Below, in pieces: positions 43,801 through 45,850 of a DNA stretch of 45,850 nt. The first letter of the stretch is position 1; every line of letters begins with the position of its first letter. The position numbers and the translations under genes are program-made. The stretch comes from Vairimorpha apis BRL 01 (Eukaryota; Microsporidia; Nosematidae): contig KE647346.1 in NCBI GenBank assembly GCA_000447185.1, forward strand, positions 1 to 45,850, written 5' to 3'. The notes under the pieces are model-generated. The model was not told where the DNA came from. It saw nothing but the letters and a program-made list of their open reading frames with translations, and made no database searches.

Positions 43801-44135
43801 ATGAAAAACATTTTATTCGACAGCAGCTCATCACCAATAAAAAGACCATACCTATCAAAACTAATAAAATACACTATGCTAAGTAAAGATCAAATCTGTT
43901 TACTAGAATCAACATTTATAAAAAAAGATATGTTTTTACAAGAAATAATATTAAGAAATTGTGTATTGAATGTAAAGTTCCTTATAAAAGTGGATTAAAT
44001 TATTTTGTATCTAAAATTAAGTCTAATGATAATGAGATTTATTTGAGGACTAGTGAGCTTATTAAACAGTTGAAGAGTGTTAATAAAGTTGTTGATGAAG
44101 TGTGGGATGTTTTTTGTAAAATGGATAGGAATTAG
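43801..44135 (+). CDS. Divergent homeodomain-like protein (one frame break)
   Basis: Probable DNA-binding regulator. The first frame (65 codons) has SKDQICLLESTF (about 28-39), close to helix 1 of a homeodomain (EQxxxLExxF). One base missing in the seven-A run 43920-43926 continues it as KRYVFTRNNIKKLCIECKVP, then YKSGLNYFVSKIKSN, which fits helix 2 and the recognition helix. The usual WFQNRR core is replaced by YFVSKIK. The stop is then at 44133-44135, total 111 residues. The C-terminal helix (SELIKQLKSVNKVVDEVW) is outside the domain. Upstream is CACC rather than CCC. Short, solitary homeodomain proteins with weak recognition helices are known in microsporidia; the target is unknown. Confidence 0.6.
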
Positions 44136-44139
44136 TTTA

Positions 44140-44365
44140 ATATGATTATGTTTATAGGGAATAGGAGTTAATTAGGAATTGGTTTATAATGATATGGTTT
44201 ATTAGAAATAGGTTTATAAGGATATGGTTAATTAGGAATAGGTTTATAAGGATTTGGTTTATTTGGAATTAGTTCTATTAGGAATATTTTTATTAGAAAT
44301 AGGTAATAAGGATATGGTTTATTAGGAATATGTTTATTAGAAATATGTTTATTAGAAATATTTTT
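44140..44365. repeat. 15-bp minisatellite, alternating 30-bp unit, G-rich strand
   Basis: Consecutive 15-base units such as GGTTTATAAGGATAT and GGTTTATTAGAAATA alternate through about 44175-44285, giving a 30-base higher-order repeat. Looser copies (TATGTTTATTAGAAA) run on to about 44365. The + strand is rich in G and nearly free of C here, the reverse of the sequence left of the homeodomain gene. The array starts within a few bases of that gene's stop codon. Confidence 0.85.
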
Positions 44366-45124
44366 TTGTATTATAATTTATATATAAATGTTGTTTATAT
44401 TGATACATTTATTTTAAGTTATAAATGTTAATTTATTGTTATATTTAAATGTTATTATATTGTAATACTTTTATTATAAGTTATATTAAAATATTGTTAA
44501 TTTATTGTAATACTTGTATATTAAATTTATATTAAAGATAATTTTTTTTAAAAGAATACATTTTGTTAATTAAGTATTCTAAATAACATTTGAATAAACA
44601 TTTATTATTATTTTTTTTAACGATATTTTATATAGATAATTTCATATATTTTTTTAAAATTTTATAAATAACATTTAAATAAACATTTATTTATCATTTT
44701 TCTTATAAAATGTATTGTTATTATAAAAAGTATTTTTTTAAAGTATATAAAATTTTTATTAATTATTTCATATATTTTTATAAAGTACTTTATTTTTTAA
44801 AGAAATAAATTATTTTTTTTCCACTATTAAATAACATTATAGTTTTATAATATAAAAATTTTATATATTCAATAAATTTATACTAAAATTTTATATACAA
44901 CAATTTCAAATTTATACTAAAATTTTATATATTTAATAAATTTATATAAAAATTATATATATTAAATAAATTTATTTTTCTATCATTAAAAGTACTTTTT
45001 AAAATAAGATTTTTATTTTTTTATATATAAAAATTATATTTTAATTTATTTGTAATTTAGTTACTTCTATTATTTTTCATTTTTTTAATATTTAAAAGTT
45101 ATAATTTTATAAATAATAAAATCA

Positions 45125-45530
45125 AAGATAAATCAATTTTCATATCTACATCTATACATATTAATAATACACATATAATATATATATCTTTCTATATGTA
45201 CATCTATACATATTAAATACATCTTTCTATAAATCTATACATTTTTATATGTACATCTATACATATTACAATACTACAACTATATATACATCTATATATA
45301 TCTATATATCTATAAATACACATATAACATCTATACATATTAATAATACACATATAATATATATATCTTTCTATAAATAAATACATCTTTCTACATCTAT
45401 CTATAAATAAATCAATGTATATCTATAGCACATCTACACATATAATATATATATCTTTCTATATATAAACACATATATAAATACACATATTAAATACATC
45501 TTTCTACACATCTTTCTACACATACAAATA
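45125..45530. repeat. ACATCTATACATATTA tandem array
   Basis: Many copies of ACATCTATACATATTA, ACACATATAATATATATATC and TTTCTATA(A/T) in varied order, a compound minisatellite with longer duplicated blocks (for example about 45155-45200 and 45330-45375). The + strand has C but almost no G. Confidence 0.8.
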
Positions 45531-45555
45531 TAAACCCCTTAATTACACAAAAAAA

Positions 45556-45850
45556 ATGCCATCACTCCAAACACTCCAATCATACATAAAAAAATTAAAT
45601 CCACTACACCTATACAAAAACTCATCATTCACTTTAGCACTTCTAAAATGTTTCGATACACAAACAAAAAGTTGTATATTCGATTTACTTTACACAGCAC
45701 CATCAATCAAATCACTACAAAAAAATGATAAAATTAAAAATAGTTTAAAAACGTTGTTGAAAATTCAGTTAATTTATAAAAAAGAACAGAATATTTTTTT
45801 AAATTAATGATTTCCGGCAATCTTTTCTTGATGGGATTGAGAGAAGACAG
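45556..45850 (+). CDS. TFIIH subunit Tfb2/p52, 5' part (one frame break, runs off window)
   Basis: Likely p52 subunit of the general transcription and repair factor TFIIH, which anchors the XPB helicase. The first frame (83 codons) has YIKKLNPLHLYKNSSFTLAL (about 10-29) and CIFDLLYTAPS (about 40-50), comparable to the family start (FLxxLPxxxLxxLYxxPxTCLAxFRxLP... RLLF). KTLLKIQLIY then corresponds to the LxxLxIL strand before the LNPxFxxNLRxAL segment. A base missing from the seven-T run at 45794-45800 continues the protein as KLMISGNLFLMGLRED to the window edge. CCCC at 45535-45538 lies 17 bases before the ATG. The rest of the gene (about 400 residues) would lie outside. The family call rests on two short blocks. 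Confidence 0.58.

Larger units (their letters stand above)
44136..45555. other. Repeat-rich intergenic region, no gene seen
   Basis: About 1.42 kb with a G-rich 15-bp minisatellite at its left end, A/T-rich sequence in the middle and a second tandem array (about 45125-45530) at its right. CCCC at 45535-45538 is the start signal of the next gene. Confidence 0.6.

Noticed and set aside
44175..44285. Repeat protein encoded by the 15-bp minisatellite
   Set aside because: One frame is open for about 37 codons, but it has no start signal and is closed by stops on both sides.
45125..45530. Telomere or subtelomere repeat at the right end
   Set aside because: The array is internal, irregular, lacks a G-rich short unit such as TTAGG, and a TFIIH-like gene continues past it to the window edge.

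Overview
This window is a very AT-rich stretch of nuclear DNA that looks microsporidian. The protein-coding genes are typical eukaryotic housekeeping genes in short, intron-free forms, and there is no bacterial gene organisation. Seventeen of 25 start codons have a CCC or CCCTT tract within about 21 bases upstream, which is the known microsporidian start-proximal signal and is striking in a genome this poor in C. I cannot name the genus. Gene spacing is much looser than in Encephalitozoon, with gaps of up to 3.6 kb, so a larger microsporidian genome is likely. A run of 20 Ns shows that this is a draft scaffold.

Layout, left to right. 1-11 kb: tyrosyl-tRNA synthetase, a Tah18-like flavodoxin-domain protein, a small secretory-pathway membrane protein, an anillin/Bud4-like protein with a PH domain, and two unrecognised genes, then the N gap. 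11.2-11.5 kb: a complete solo LTR with a perfect 5-bp target duplication. 11.6-17.5 kb: a PCID2/Thp1-like mRNA export factor, an eIF3g-like RRM protein, a p24 cargo receptor, trehalose-6-phosphate synthase and a Bap31-like membrane protein. 17.5-19.7 kb: gene-free. 19.7-31 kb: a TTP-type CCCH protein, Paf1, the Hel2/ZNF598 ubiquitin ligase, a telobox Myb protein, phosphoacetylglucosamine mutase, an F-BAR-like protein and a Polo kinase. 32-39.5 kb: a CTD-interacting (CID) protein, the RNA polymerase I/III subunit AC40, tRNA-Pro(UGG), a degenerate Arf-like protein, an unknown coiled-coil protein and eIF2 gamma. 39.5-45.85 kb: tRNA-Cys(GCA), a 3.6-kb gene-free block of tandem repeats, a divergent homeodomain gene, a 15-bp minisatellite, more repeats, and the 5' part of a TFIIH Tfb2/p52 gene that runs off the end.

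The genes are single transcription units on both strands rather than operons. They serve transcription (Paf1, CID protein, Tfb2, AC40), translation and its quality control (TyrRS, eIF3g, eIF2 gamma, Hel2), cell division (Polo, anillin), secretion (p24, Bap31-like, Arf-like), and the spore wall and sugar store (AGM1 for chitin precursors, TPS1 for trehalose).

The strongest cross-cutting observation is that 14 of the 25 genes are interrupted by one-base frame changes, nearly all in A or T runs and mostly in the sense of one missing base. When each is read through, every complete gene again has a length divisible by three. Homopolymer sequencing error is the simplest explanation; polymerase slippage or recoding is the alternative that would be worth excluding. 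I did not find a clearly new multi-gene system.
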